Part shown: piece after piece, positions 45,007-53,688 of the stretch
How the letters are laid out: each line of letters opens with the position of its first letter
Position numbering within the stretch: the first letter of the stretch is position 1
Assembly (NCBI GenBank): GCA_031553495.1
Contig: JAVBLN010000007.1
Location: 186,001-250,000, forward strand
From: Pinibacter sp031553495
GTDB taxonomy: Bacteria; Bacteroidota; Bacteroidia; Chitinophagales; Chitinophagaceae
Reading direction: 5' to 3'
DNA length: 64,000 bases
The notes under the pieces: generated by a model
The model's database searches: none
Told to the model about the DNA's origin: nothing
Seen by the model: the letters and a program-made list of their open reading frames with translations, nothing else
Made by a program: the position numbers and the translations under genes

Positions 45007-47106
45007 ATGAGAAAATATTTTTTATTGCTTGTTTCAGTCACACTGCTGAACAGCTTGTATGTTTCCTTTGCCCAAAAAAAAACTTTTACATTCAATGATA
45101 TTTTCAGGGCAGGCAGCAGTTTAAATATAACTAAACCATTACCAAATATTGGTGAATGGATTGATGATGATAATTATCTCGAATTGCAAACCGATGCCGC
45201 CGGAAATAAGATTCGATTGAGTGTAGATGCCAAATCCGGAAAATCTACTTTGTTTAATGGGCAGCTTTCCGTAAAGCCGGGTATATCTTCCATAAAGATT
45301 GAAGGTGCTCAAAACATTACCACTTCGCCAGATGGCAAATGGGTGGCTTACACAAAAGCCAATAACCTGTATGCCCAGGAAATGAGCAGCGGCAAAGTAA
45401 TTCAATTTACCAATGATGGCTCCGAAACTATTTTGAATGGGTACGCTTCCTGGGTGTATTATGAGGAAATTTTGGGAAGAGCTAGCAGGTATAAAGCTTT
45501 TTGGTGGAGTAATAACAGCAAGCAATTGGCTTTTATGCGCTTTGATGAATCGCAGGTGCCGGTATTCCCAATATACGTGGCAGATGGGCAGCACGGATAT
45601 TTGGAAAAGCAACGTTATCCCAAAGCGGGCGACAAAAACCCCGAAGTAAAAATTGGTATAGCGCATGTGGATAAAGGAAATGTAACATGGGCCGATTTTA
45701 ATGAAAAAGATGACCAGTATTTCGGAACTCCTGTATGGACGCCCGCAAACGCTTTGTGGATACAATGGATGAACCGCGATCAGAATAATTTGAAAATTTA
45801 TGAAGTAAGCGATAACGGTTCTAAAAAAGAAGTGTATGACGAAAAACAACAAACCTGGATTGTGCTGGATGAAGACGATCGCATACGTTTTGTTAATGAC
45901 AACAAACAGTTTATTGTAAAGAGTGATAAAGACGGCTGGAGTCATTTATACTTGTATAATGCTGATGGAAGTTTTGTAAATCAAATTACACAAGGCGATT
46001 ATACGGTAACGGATATTGAATTTGTAAACGAAAAAGCGAAGGAAATATATTTCAAAGCACGCAAAGAAAATTCGGCACGGTTTGATTTGTACAAAGTTCA
46101 ATTTAGTGGCAAAGGACTAACACGTCTCACTTTTGGAGAATACTCACACGACAACATTAATGTGTCGCCGGATGGAAAATATTTTATAACAACCTACTCC
46201 AATCTTGCAACGCCGCCACAGATGGCGCTTGTAGACAATAAAGGAAGAATAGTTCGGGAATTGGGCGATAGCAAAGGCGCGAATTTTGATAATTATTTGT
46301 TGCCAAGAAAAGATTTGGTCAGGGTGAAAAGTGGAGATGGATTATTTGATTTGCCCGTAGCAATTACTTACCCTGTAAACTTCGATCCTGCAAAAAAATA
46401 TCCGGTGCTGGTAAGCATTTATGGCGGCCCGAATGCAGGCTCTGTTTATGATCGTTGGAAAGCAGCAGGGGGTACTACACAATGGTGGGCACAGGAAGGC
46501 CTGGTGCAGGTATCATTCGACAATCGCAGCAGTGGACACTTTGGTAAAAAAGGGATGAACTATATATATCGGCAACTTGGAAAGTATGAAATTGAAGATT
46601 ATATGACGTGTGCCCGGTGGTTAAAAAATCAACCCTGGGTTGACGGCAATAAGCTATGTATAACAGGCGGCAGCTTTGGCGGGTATATGACTTGCATGGC
46701 GCTTACATATGGAGCGGAGGTGTTTGATTATGGCATTGCAGACGCTTCTGTAACCGATTGGCAATTGTATGATTCGCACTATACCGAACGGTTTATGGAC
46801 ACGCCAAAGGATAACCCCGAAGGTTATAAAAATACCGCAGTGCTTACTTATGCCAACAAGTATAAAGGCATGCTCCGTATAGTTCATGGCACAACCGATG
46901 ACAATGTCCACATGCAAAACAGCCTTCAGCTTGTTAACAAACTAGAGGATTTGAAAAAAGATTTTGAGCTGATGGTATATCCGAATGAACGGCATGGTAT
47001 AGGTGGCAATGTGCCTGCAAAGCGCACGCATAATATGCTGGAGTCATTTAAGTTTTATTATAAGAATCTGTTGAATAAACCCATGCCGGATGAGTTTTGG
47101 AAATAA
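45007..47106 (+). CDS. Dipeptidyl peptidase IV-like S9 family peptidase
   Basis: A 699-residue secreted serine peptidase that removes N-terminal dipeptides, usually after Pro or Ala. The signal peptide ends near SFAQ. The N-terminal eight-bladed propeller (about 60-440) contains the WVYYEEILGR motif; its two Glu residues hold the substrate amino end. The alpha/beta-hydrolase domain has the catalytic triad: Ser556 in GGSFGGYM, Asp631 in HGTTDDNVHMQ, and His663 in NERHGIGG. All key residues are present. It probably works in the periplasm on imported peptides. It has no obvious operon partner. Confidence 0.93.
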   Translation: MRKYFLLLVSVTLLNSLYVSFAQKKTFTFNDIFRAGSSLNITKPLPNIGEWIDDDNYLELQTDAAGNKIRLSVDAKSGKSTLFNGQLSVKPGISSIKIEGAQNITTSPDGKWVAYTKANNLYAQEMSSGKVIQFTNDGSETILNGYASWVYYEEILGRASRYKAFWWSNNSKQLAFMRFDESQVPVFPIYVADGQHGYLEKQRYPKAGDKNPEVKIGIAHVDKGNVTWADFNEKDDQYFGTPVWTPANALWIQWMNRDQNNLKIYEVSDNGSKKEVYDEKQQTWIVLDEDDRIRFVNDNKQFIVKSDKDGWSHLYLYNADGSFVNQITQGDYTVTDIEFVNEKAKEIYFKARKENSARFDLYKVQFSGKGLTRLTFGEYSHDNINVSPDGKYFITTYSNLATPPQMALVDNKGRIVRELGDSKGANFDNYLLPRKDLVRVKSGDGLFDLPVAITYPVNFDPAKKYPVLVSIYGGPNAGSVYDRWKAAGGTTQWWAQEGLVQVSFDNRSSGHFGKKGMNYIYRQLGKYEIEDYMTCARWLKNQPWVDGNKLCITGGSFGGYMTCMALTYGAEVFDYGIADASVTDWQLYDSHYTERFMDTPKDNPEGYKNTAVLTYANKYKGMLRIVHGTTDDNVHMQNSLQLVNKLEDLKKDFELMVYPNERHGIGGNVPAKRTHNMLESFKFYYKNLLNKPMPDEFWK

Positions 47107-47478
47107 AAATGGGTAGAATTGTTTGAGTAAATTTTTTTTGGCTACCGGCTGTAGTTTTTACCAAGATCATTGTTATTATATTTTTGGGCTTGGTGAATAC
47201 CGCAGTTAATAATTGTTATACCGGCTGTAGTTTTTCATGGCATCATCGTTGTGTCACTCACTTGTGCGGAAGTAATGCTATTGAGCGGGTTGGCAGTAGA
47301 AAGGTCGGAAATCAGTTCCAACCCAACCTACACACGCGAATCCTGCTTTTTTAATAATTTCGTCATTCCGGTACCAATTTTATTGCATTGTAGATTATTT
47401 GAAACGAAAGCTTGTAATCAATTCTTCAAAGCGGCTAAATTGTAAGCAACATATTGGTGTGGAAATAATAATCAATTC
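47107..47478. other. Intergenic region before the 7TM receptor gene
   Basis: It holds two partial copies of the repeat end (ACCGGCTGTAGTTTTTAC at 47144-47161 and TACCGGCTGTAGTTTTTC at 47219-47236), a complete reverse main repeat (47218-47287) and an inverted CTGATTTCcGACCTTTCTACTGCC-type word just after it. No gene or clear promoter was seen. Confidence 0.55.
47218..47287 (-). repeat. Main intergenic repeat, reverse copy 16 (second tail type)
   Basis: ATACCGGCTGTAGTTTTTCA, TGGCATCATC, core GTTGTGTCACTCACTTGTGC, end GGAAGTAATGCTATTGAGC. A truncated second copy of its T-tract side lies 75 nt before. Confidence 0.9.
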
Positions 47479-49398
47479 ATGTATTTCAAGATAGCATCAG
47501 GTAAGGCGAAAGTTTGTTTTTTAGGACTCATTTACTGTTTTCTTTTTACAATACACTGCAAGGCGCAAACAGCTGTTGTACTTGATGATAATGTAAAGAA
47601 GCACATTTTTTCTTACGACGAAATACAAATGTTTGAAGATGTTAAGGGTAGGTTTACCATTAGCGATGTGAGCGATTCCGCCTTTGGTAGCAGGTTTTCG
47701 GTGGTGCGCACTTTCATACCAAAAACGTTTCACTATAAAAGCACATACTGGTTTAAGATACGTGTTAGGCACACTGAAGAGACGGTGAAAAACTGGATAT
47801 TGGAATTTTACGATCAAACCATAGATGACATCAGGTTTTACTCTCCCAATAATAAAGGTGGATTTGATGAATACAAATGCGGCGCCATGCACCCGTTTGA
47901 CCAGCGGCAGATTAACCACAAAAATTTTACTATACAACTTACTGATAATTTTACCGGCGATAAGATTTTTTACTTCGCCATTCGCTCGCAACAACCGCCT
48001 ACTGTAATGGTAGTACTGAAGCCGGTTACCCAATTTGTTGAGTATGGTTTGCGTGAGTACATGCTTTTCGGATTTATTTACGGCATGATGCTTATTTTTT
48101 GCCTGTATAATTTTATGATGTATGTTGCCACCAGGCAAAAGCAATACCTGTATTACATTTTATACAATTTCAGTATCGGAATATTTGAAATGAGTTCCAA
48201 TGGTATCGCGTACCAGTTTCTATGGCCGTCGTTTCCGCGCTGGAATGAGATAGCGTTTGGTGTGGCTTTGTATTGCGCCAGTATAGGCGCTTTGTTGTTT
48301 ACAGATAGTTTTCTGCGTTTGAAAAATAAAGCGCAGCTGCTTCATACGATTGTTTTGTGGTTTATAGGAATACGCACGCTTTTCTTCCTGGCTTGTTTAT
48401 TGATAAATAACCATTGGTTTGTTTACAAATTTGTAGATGGCGTTTCCATATTAATCGGGTTGTATTGCGGTATTTATGTGCTTCGTAAAAGGTATTATCC
48501 TGCACGTTTCTTTGTGGCGGGGTATTCTTTTTTGCTGTTGGGTTTTATGATAAGGGTATTAAAAGTTCTGGCAGTTGGCAATCTTCCGTTCGGGCCGTTT
48601 AATTATTACAGTTTAAGTTTTTGTTTTATACTGGAAATGTTGTTTGTAACATTCGCGATTGGCGAAAGCGTAAGTTATTTGAAAAGGGCAAAAGACCTGG
48701 CACAGCAGAGAATGATAAATGAAATGAAACGGTTGGATGCCATGAAAGAAAGTTTGAATAAGGAACTGGAAGTAAAAGTGGAGCAACGTACCAAAGAAGT
48801 GACAGCGCAGGCCGAAATCATTAAGCAGCAAAATGAAGAATTGCGCAATGTGAACGAATTGCTTAGTCACCAGGCGGTTGAAATAAAGCGGATGAACGCG
48901 TTGCTTAAGGAAGACAATGAGTTGTTGCATACCGACATTGAAAAAGTAACCCAGGCCAGGATGCTGTCTTCTGAAGTGAATTTTGAAGAATTCAGTAAAG
49001 TATATCCTGATAATGAAAGCTGTTATAAATTTCTTGCCGATCTAAAATGGCATAAAGCTTATCATTGCCGAAAGTGTAATAACGATCAATATTTTGAAGG
49101 AAAAACCTCTTACAGCAGGCGATGTTCCAAATGCGGTTATGAAGAATCGGCCACTGCGTACACTATTTTTCATAATACCCGAATACCCGTAAATAAAGCG
49201 TTTTACATGCTTTTCCTTATTTATACTTCAAAGGGAAAAATTTCCTCGCACCAGCTATCGGAAATATTGGAAATACGGCAAAGCACCTGCTGGTCGTATA
49301 GCAGTAAGATCAAGAAACTTATGGAAGAAAAGAAGCGTAAACTAAAAAATGCCGGCGCGAAAGGTTGGAGCAAACTCGTGTTGGAAGAAGAGGAATAA
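47479..49398 (+). CDS. 7TM-DISM receptor fused to an IS1595-type transposase zinc ribbon and HTH
   Basis: A 639-residue membrane receptor. Signal peptide about 1-29. A 7TMR-DISMED2-type sensor domain follows at about 35-175 (ILEFYDQTIDDIRFYSPNNK), seven membrane helices at about 195-400 (LFGFIYGMMLIFCLYNFMMY onward), and a coiled coil at about 400-490. The C-terminal part is not a kinase or cyclase. It is a zinc ribbon with Cys530, Cys533, Cys549 and Cys552 (YHCRKCN and RCSKCGY), then an HTH-like segment (SKGKISSHQLSEILEIRQST). This is the N-terminal DNA-binding part of IS1595/ISXO2-type transposases, without the DDE domain. It may act as a membrane-bound one-component regulator; this is inferred. 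Confidence 0.88.
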   Translation: MYFKIASGKAKVCFLGLIYCFLFTIHCKAQTAVVLDDNVKKHIFSYDEIQMFEDVKGRFTISDVSDSAFGSRFSVVRTFIPKTFHYKSTYWFKIRVRHTEETVKNWILEFYDQTIDDIRFYSPNNKGGFDEYKCGAMHPFDQRQINHKNFTIQLTDNFTGDKIFYFAIRSQQPPTVMVVLKPVTQFVEYGLREYMLFGFIYGMMLIFCLYNFMMYVATRQKQYLYYILYNFSIGIFEMSSNGIAYQFLWPSFPRWNEIAFGVALYCASIGALLFTDSFLRLKNKAQLLHTIVLWFIGIRTLFFLACLLINNHWFVYKFVDGVSILIGLYCGIYVLRKRYYPARFFVAGYSFLLLGFMIRVLKVLAVGNLPFGPFNYYSLSFCFILEMLFVTFAIGESVSYLKRAKDLAQQRMINEMKRLDAMKESLNKELEVKVEQRTKEVTAQAEIIKQQNEELRNVNELLSHQAVEIKRMNALLKEDNELLHTDIEKVTQARMLSSEVNFEEFSKVYPDNESCYKFLADLKWHKAYHCRKCNNDQYFEGKTSYSRRCSKCGYEESATAYTIFHNTRIPVNKAFYMLFLIYTSKGKISSHQLSEILEIRQSTCWSYSSKIKKLMEEKKRKLKNAGAKGWSKLVLEEEE

Positions 49399-49772
49399 GA
49401 GAAAATTGTTTTTGGGCAGCGACTATCAAACGTGTAGATTTTTTGGGAACCGGCAGCGGTGCCTTGATGAAACATTGTTGCGACGCTCCGTTCAACTGGG
49501 GAATATTTATTGAGCAATGATAGATAACCCGTTTTTTCACAAATAATTTCCTGCTTTAAAATTTTTTTCAGAAAATTTTACCCGTATCAAAAAAAGTTTT
49601 TATATGCGAAGACAATTTTCCAAACTCCAAAAAATCAATTCAAAAGCATTTCCCTCATTTGCGATTAAAGCGTATTATAAAAATGTATTTTATTGATTTG
49701 TAATTAATTGTGTCTTTTTTTATGAAATTTGTAAGTAGTTTGTTTATACATTTACCCTTTCAAAGAAGTCAT
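49399..49772. other. Intergenic region before the GH2 gene
   Basis: It holds a diverged reverse main repeat (49448-49517) and about 250 bp of AT-rich DNA. In-frame starts of the next gene at 49710 and 49722 lie in it but add no signal-peptide character. Confidence 0.5.
49448..49517 (-). repeat. Main intergenic repeat, diverged reverse copy 17
   Basis: AACCGGCAGCGGTGCCTTGA, TGAAACATT, diverged core GTTGCGACGCTCCGTTCAAC, end TGGGGAATATTTATTGAGC. GCGACGCTCCGTTCA subtype. Confidence 0.8.
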
Positions 49773-51614
49773 ATGAAACAGTCTGTTACCCTTCAAAAAT
49801 GGCATTTTATTATTGCCCTGCTATTAATTAGTAGTGTACAATCATTTTCCCAGGATGAGATAATTGGCAACGTGAATGCCAGGATTTCATATAGTCTCAA
49901 CGGCAAGTGGCAATATATAATCGATCCTTATGAAACCGGTTTTTATGATTACCGCTTTAAGGAAAGAAATATTAACGACCGCGAAGCTTACTGGAGTACC
50001 GATATTCCTTCAGGTAAACTGGAAAGAAAAGAACATCAGTATAATGATAAATATGTGCTGAATGTGCCCGGCGACTGGAATTCGCAGGATCCCAAATTTT
50101 TATACTATGAAGGAACTGTCTGGTACAAAAAATCTTTCGATTATACCAAAACCAATCCCAATAATAAGTTATACCTATATTTTGGCGCGGTCAATTATCG
50201 TGCGGATGTGTATTTGAATGGAACAAAGCTTGGTATGCATAAAGGCGGATTTACACCTTTCAATTTTGAAATTCCGGCAAATGTGTTGAAAGCCACTGGC
50301 AACTATCTTGTTGTAAAAGTGGACGATAAAAGAGCCGCAGATGAAATTCCAACACTTAATACCGACTGGTGGAATTACGGAGGTATTACCCGTGATGTGA
50401 AACTTGTGGAGTTGCCTTCCGTAAGTGCCATCAAAAATTATTTTATTCAATTGAAGCCTGTTGTTAATACCAATGATGTGGAAGGTTGGATAAAATTGGA
50501 TAATGCTAAGGAGGGAGAAAAAATAACAGTAGAAATTCCTGAACTGAAATTAAAAAAGGATTTTGCGGTAAGTGCGGGGTCTGCAAAAATCAGCTTTAAA
50601 CTACCTGCTGCTTTTCAGCGCTGGAGCCCCGAAAACCCGAAACTGTATAATGTGGTAATTACCACCGCAACTGATAAAGTGACTGATAAAATTGGCTTTA
50701 GAACCATAACCGTAGAAGGAAAAAAATTGTTGGTAAACGGTAAGGCCGCTTTCTTAAGAGGGATAAGTATTCATGCGGAAATTCCTCAGGAAATAAGACG
50801 TGCTTACAGTAAACAAGATGCCACCATGCTGCTTGGCTGGGCTAGGGAATTGGGTTGCAATATGGTGCGCCTTGCGCATTACCCGCATGATGAAAATATG
50901 ACAAGAATGGCCGATTCGCTGGGCTTGCTGGTTTGGTCTGAAATTCCCGTGTACTGGACCATTGATTTTACCAGTAATGAAGTGCTTGAAAAAGCGAAAG
51001 TGCAGCTAAATGAAATGATCGCTCGAGATCAAAACAGGGCCAGTATTATTATTTGGTCTGTAGGAAATGAAACGCCGGTGAGCGAAGTGCGTACACGTTT
51101 TATGAGTACTTTGCTTAAAACCGCTAAAACGTTGGATCCTACACGCCTTGTATCCGCTGCGCTTGAAGTTGATTATCATTCGGAAAACAATTTGCGCACA
51201 ATTGATGACCCGCTTGGGGAATATGTGGATATCGTTGCCTTCAACGAATACCTTGGCTGGTATGGCGGCACACCTGAAAACTGCAGAACTGCTAACTGGT
51301 CCACAAAATATGACAAGCCTTTATTTATAAGCGAAACCGGCGCAGAGGCATTAGGCGGTTTTCATGCTGATGCGGGAACGCTTTGGAGTGAAGAATTCCA
51401 GGAATGGTATTATAAAGAACAGGTGAGTATGCTGAAAAGAATGCCGGAAAACTTTATGGGAATTTCCCCGTGGATTTTGGCGGATTTCCGTTCGCCGCGC
51501 CGCAATAACGCCACTTACCAGGAAGGCTGGAACAATAAAGGCCTTATTGATCAGCAGGGTAATAAGAAAAAGGCTTTCTACATTATGAAAGCGTATTATG
51601 AAGAAATGAAATAA
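49773..51614 (+). CDS. Glycoside hydrolase family 2 protein (beta-glucuronidase/galactosidase-like)
   Basis: A 613-residue secreted or periplasmic glycosidase. The start at 49773 (MKQSVTLQKWHFIIALLLIS) gives a signal peptide cut after SFSQ; a GTG at 49710 only lengthens it. The N-terminal sugar-binding domain has YSLNGKWQYIIDPYETGFY and VPGDWNSQDP. The Ig-like domain follows, then the TIM barrel with RLAHYPHDENMTRMADSLGL. The acid/base Glu433 is in SVGNETP and the nucleophile Glu521 in ISETGAEALGG. Both are intact. The motif set is nearest to the beta-glucuronidase branch of GH2. It opens the glucan locus with the GH5 gene. Confidence 0.9.
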   Translation: MKQSVTLQKWHFIIALLLISSVQSFSQDEIIGNVNARISYSLNGKWQYIIDPYETGFYDYRFKERNINDREAYWSTDIPSGKLERKEHQYNDKYVLNVPGDWNSQDPKFLYYEGTVWYKKSFDYTKTNPNNKLYLYFGAVNYRADVYLNGTKLGMHKGGFTPFNFEIPANVLKATGNYLVVKVDDKRAADEIPTLNTDWWNYGGITRDVKLVELPSVSAIKNYFIQLKPVVNTNDVEGWIKLDNAKEGEKITVEIPELKLKKDFAVSAGSAKISFKLPAAFQRWSPENPKLYNVVITTATDKVTDKIGFRTITVEGKKLLVNGKAAFLRGISIHAEIPQEIRRAYSKQDATMLLGWARELGCNMVRLAHYPHDENMTRMADSLGLLVWSEIPVYWTIDFTSNEVLEKAKVQLNEMIARDQNRASIIIWSVGNETPVSEVRTRFMSTLLKTAKTLDPTRLVSAALEVDYHSENNLRTIDDPLGEYVDIVAFNEYLGWYGGTPENCRTANWSTKYDKPLFISETGAEALGGFHADAGTLWSEEFQEWYYKEQVSMLKRMPENFMGISPWILADFRSPRRNNATYQEGWNNKGLIDQQGNKKKAFYIMKAYYEEMK

Positions 51615-51673
51615 TGAAAAACCAATAATATACACTGTTTGAGTTGTTTTACGAATGCAGAGATGAAGGTGTC

Positions 51674-51735
51674 GATGCCATAAAAAACTACAGTACAAGT
51701 GAGTGACACAACGATGATGCCATGAAAAACTACTG
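51674..51735 (+). repeat. Main intergenic repeat, short forward copy 18 between direct repeats
   Basis: The core TACAAGTGAGTGACACAACG is flanked by GATGCCATAAAAAACTACAG (51674-51693) and GATGCCATGAAAAACTACTG (51716-51735), an 18/20 direct repeat. It lies in the GH2-GH5 gap. Confidence 0.85.
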
Positions 51736-51814
51736 TTGACATCATAAATACTAATTACAGGTTATAGGTTGAAACAACTCAGGCGGTTTGAAAGCATTTT
51801 AATTAGATCATACT

Positions 51815-53053
51815 ATGAAAAGAATAAGTGTTCTGATTTTTTGTGCCGTGCTGCTGATTACCGTAGTACAGGCGCAATCGAAATTTATTAGTGTGCAGGG
51901 AAAAGAAATTGTGGGAACGGATGGAAAACCTTTTTTAATAAGAGGAACCAACCTGGGCAACTGGCTGGTGCCGGAGGGTTATATGTTTAAATTCAAAAAC
52001 ACGAACTCGCCGGCCATGATTCATGCTGCAATAGCGCAGGTAATTGGGCCGGAAGAAGCTGCGGCTTTTTGGAAACAGTTTTTTGAAAACTATATAACGC
52101 GAAAAGATATTCATTTTTTGAAATCCATTGGCGTAAACTCGGTGCGTGTACCTTTTAACTACAAACTGTTTACCAACGAAGATTACCTGGGCGAAAATGA
52201 CGAAACACGAGGCTTTGCCTTGCTGGATAAAGTGATAAGCTGGTGTAAGGCGGAAGGCGTGTATGTTATACTGGACATGCACTGCGCTCCCGGCGGACAA
52301 ACAGGTGATAATATTGATGATGGTTATGGGTATCCGTTTCTTTTTCAAAGTGATAGGTATAGAAAACAAACTATAGACATTTGGAGGAAAATTGCAGCGC
52401 GGTATAGTAAAGAAACTATTGTAATGGGGTACGATTTGCTGAACGAACCGCTTGCACATTATTTTAACGCCGATTCGCTAAACCATTATTTGGAGCCTTT
52501 TTATAAAGAACTGGTAAAGGAAATGCGTAAGGTGGATAAAAATCACATTATGTTTCTGGGTGGGGCTCAATGGAATACGAATTTTAAAGTGTTTGGCCAG
52601 CCGTTTGACAGTAAGCTGGTGTATACTTTTCATAAGTATGGCGATCAACCAGATTATGGTTCCATTAAGCGTTTTATTGAATTCAGGGAAAAATACAATG
52701 TGCCCATTTATGCCGGAGAAACCGGGGAAAACACCGATGAGTGGGTGATGAAATTCCGCACTATACTTGAAGACAATAACATTGGCTGGCACTTTTGGCC
52801 ATATAAAAAAATGGATAGTCCCAAGAATATAGCTTCTGTAAATAAACCGGCACAATATGATTCATTGATCACATATGCTGAAACACCAAGAAACAGCTAT
52901 AAGGACATCCGCAATGCTGCACCTGATCGCAAAGCTATTATGCAGGCATTAAATGACTACCTGGAAAATTGCAAGTTTGAAAATTGTGTAATCAATGATG
53001 GTTATGTGAAGGCTTTGGGATTTGAAGTGCCCGGTAAGTTTACTTCTAAGTAA
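51815..53053 (+). CDS. Glycoside hydrolase family 5 protein, exo-beta-1,3-glucanase-like
   Basis: A 412-residue secreted glycosidase with a signal peptide cut near VVQAQ. The GH5 barrel opens with IRGTNLGNWLVPEGYMF, which recalls the fungal exo-beta-1,3-glucanase branch (VRGVNLGGWL). It has SVRVPFNYKLF, ILDMHCAPGGQTG, the acid/base Glu211 in LLNEPLAHYF and the nucleophile Glu302 in YAGETGEN. All catalytic residues are present. Its place between GH2 and the SusCD pair supports a role in beta-glucan breakdown; other beta-glycans cannot be excluded. Confidence 0.9.
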   Translation: MKRISVLIFCAVLLITVVQAQSKFISVQGKEIVGTDGKPFLIRGTNLGNWLVPEGYMFKFKNTNSPAMIHAAIAQVIGPEEAAAFWKQFFENYITRKDIHFLKSIGVNSVRVPFNYKLFTNEDYLGENDETRGFALLDKVISWCKAEGVYVILDMHCAPGGQTGDNIDDGYGYPFLFQSDRYRKQTIDIWRKIAARYSKETIVMGYDLLNEPLAHYFNADSLNHYLEPFYKELVKEMRKVDKNHIMFLGGAQWNTNFKVFGQPFDSKLVYTFHKYGDQPDYGSIKRFIEFREKYNVPIYAGETGENTDEWVMKFRTILEDNNIGWHFWPYKKMDSPKNIASVNKPAQYDSLITYAETPRNSYKDIRNAAPDRKAIMQALNDYLENCKFENCVINDGYVKALGFEVPGKFTSK

Positions 53054-53074
53054 TTATAAATCAATTTATTTTAG

Positions 53075-53105
53075 CCTTTCGTTGTAAGACGGGGGGCTTT
53101 TTTTA
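53075..53105 (+). terminator. Possible terminator after the GH5 gene
   Basis: AGCC and GGCT with an inner CGT/ACG pair, followed by seven T. The stem is weak but the T-run is good, and it begins 22 nt after the stop codon. Confidence 0.5.
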
Positions 53106-53688
53106 TTCAAATCCTAAAGGTTGTGGTGTGGTATAAATTTCATGAATAGGATTTTGAGGTCAGCAGTAAAGCCCTGATTGGACTTTAGTTGCGACGCTCC
53201 GTTCATCTGTGGTAATTCTGATCAGCAATTTTCGTTGATGAACTACATACTTCATCCAATTTGGCCCTCACAATTCTTCGCTAAATATGGGTGAGTTTTT
53301 TGTAAAGTATTTTATCTTTTTTGCATGTTCTAAAAGCCAAAATTGACTAAAGTAATTTGAAATGCCCTATTATTTTTGCAGGCAATTTTAAAAAAGACCA
53401 CTCCCGGCATACCTGCAATCTTTTAATAAGGCCAAAAAAAATCGTATTCGGGCGTATTTTTCTAGAATTTTTATGGAGTAAAACCGTATCAGAATTTTTT
53501 TTTAAGGATGAAATGTTAACAAAAAGTAGTTGAGAATCAGAAATCAAGCGGAAAAGGAGTATGTGATTAATGCGTATCATTTTTATTATAAATAAATGAT
53601 AATCAATTATTTGTAATAAAATATTTTTATTGTGATGTATGTTTTCTCTAACTTTACCGTCTAAAAATTTTTTAACTAAAGCTTGTAT
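53106..53688. other. Intergenic region before the second susC
   Basis: It holds a diverged reverse main repeat (53158-53229) and about 450 bp of AT-rich DNA. TAnnTTTG-like boxes occur at 53371-53378 (TATTTTTG) and 53638-53645 (TATGTTTT), but no TTTG stands at a normal distance. A regulator-dependent promoter is possible. No gene seen. Confidence 0.5.
53158..53229 (-). repeat. Main intergenic repeat, diverged reverse copy 19
   Basis: GGTCAGCAGTAAAGCCCTGA, then diverged core GTTGCGACGCTCCGTTCATC, end TGTGGTAATTCTGATCAGC. GCGACGCTCCGTTCA subtype, the same as 13772 and 49448. Confidence 0.75.
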
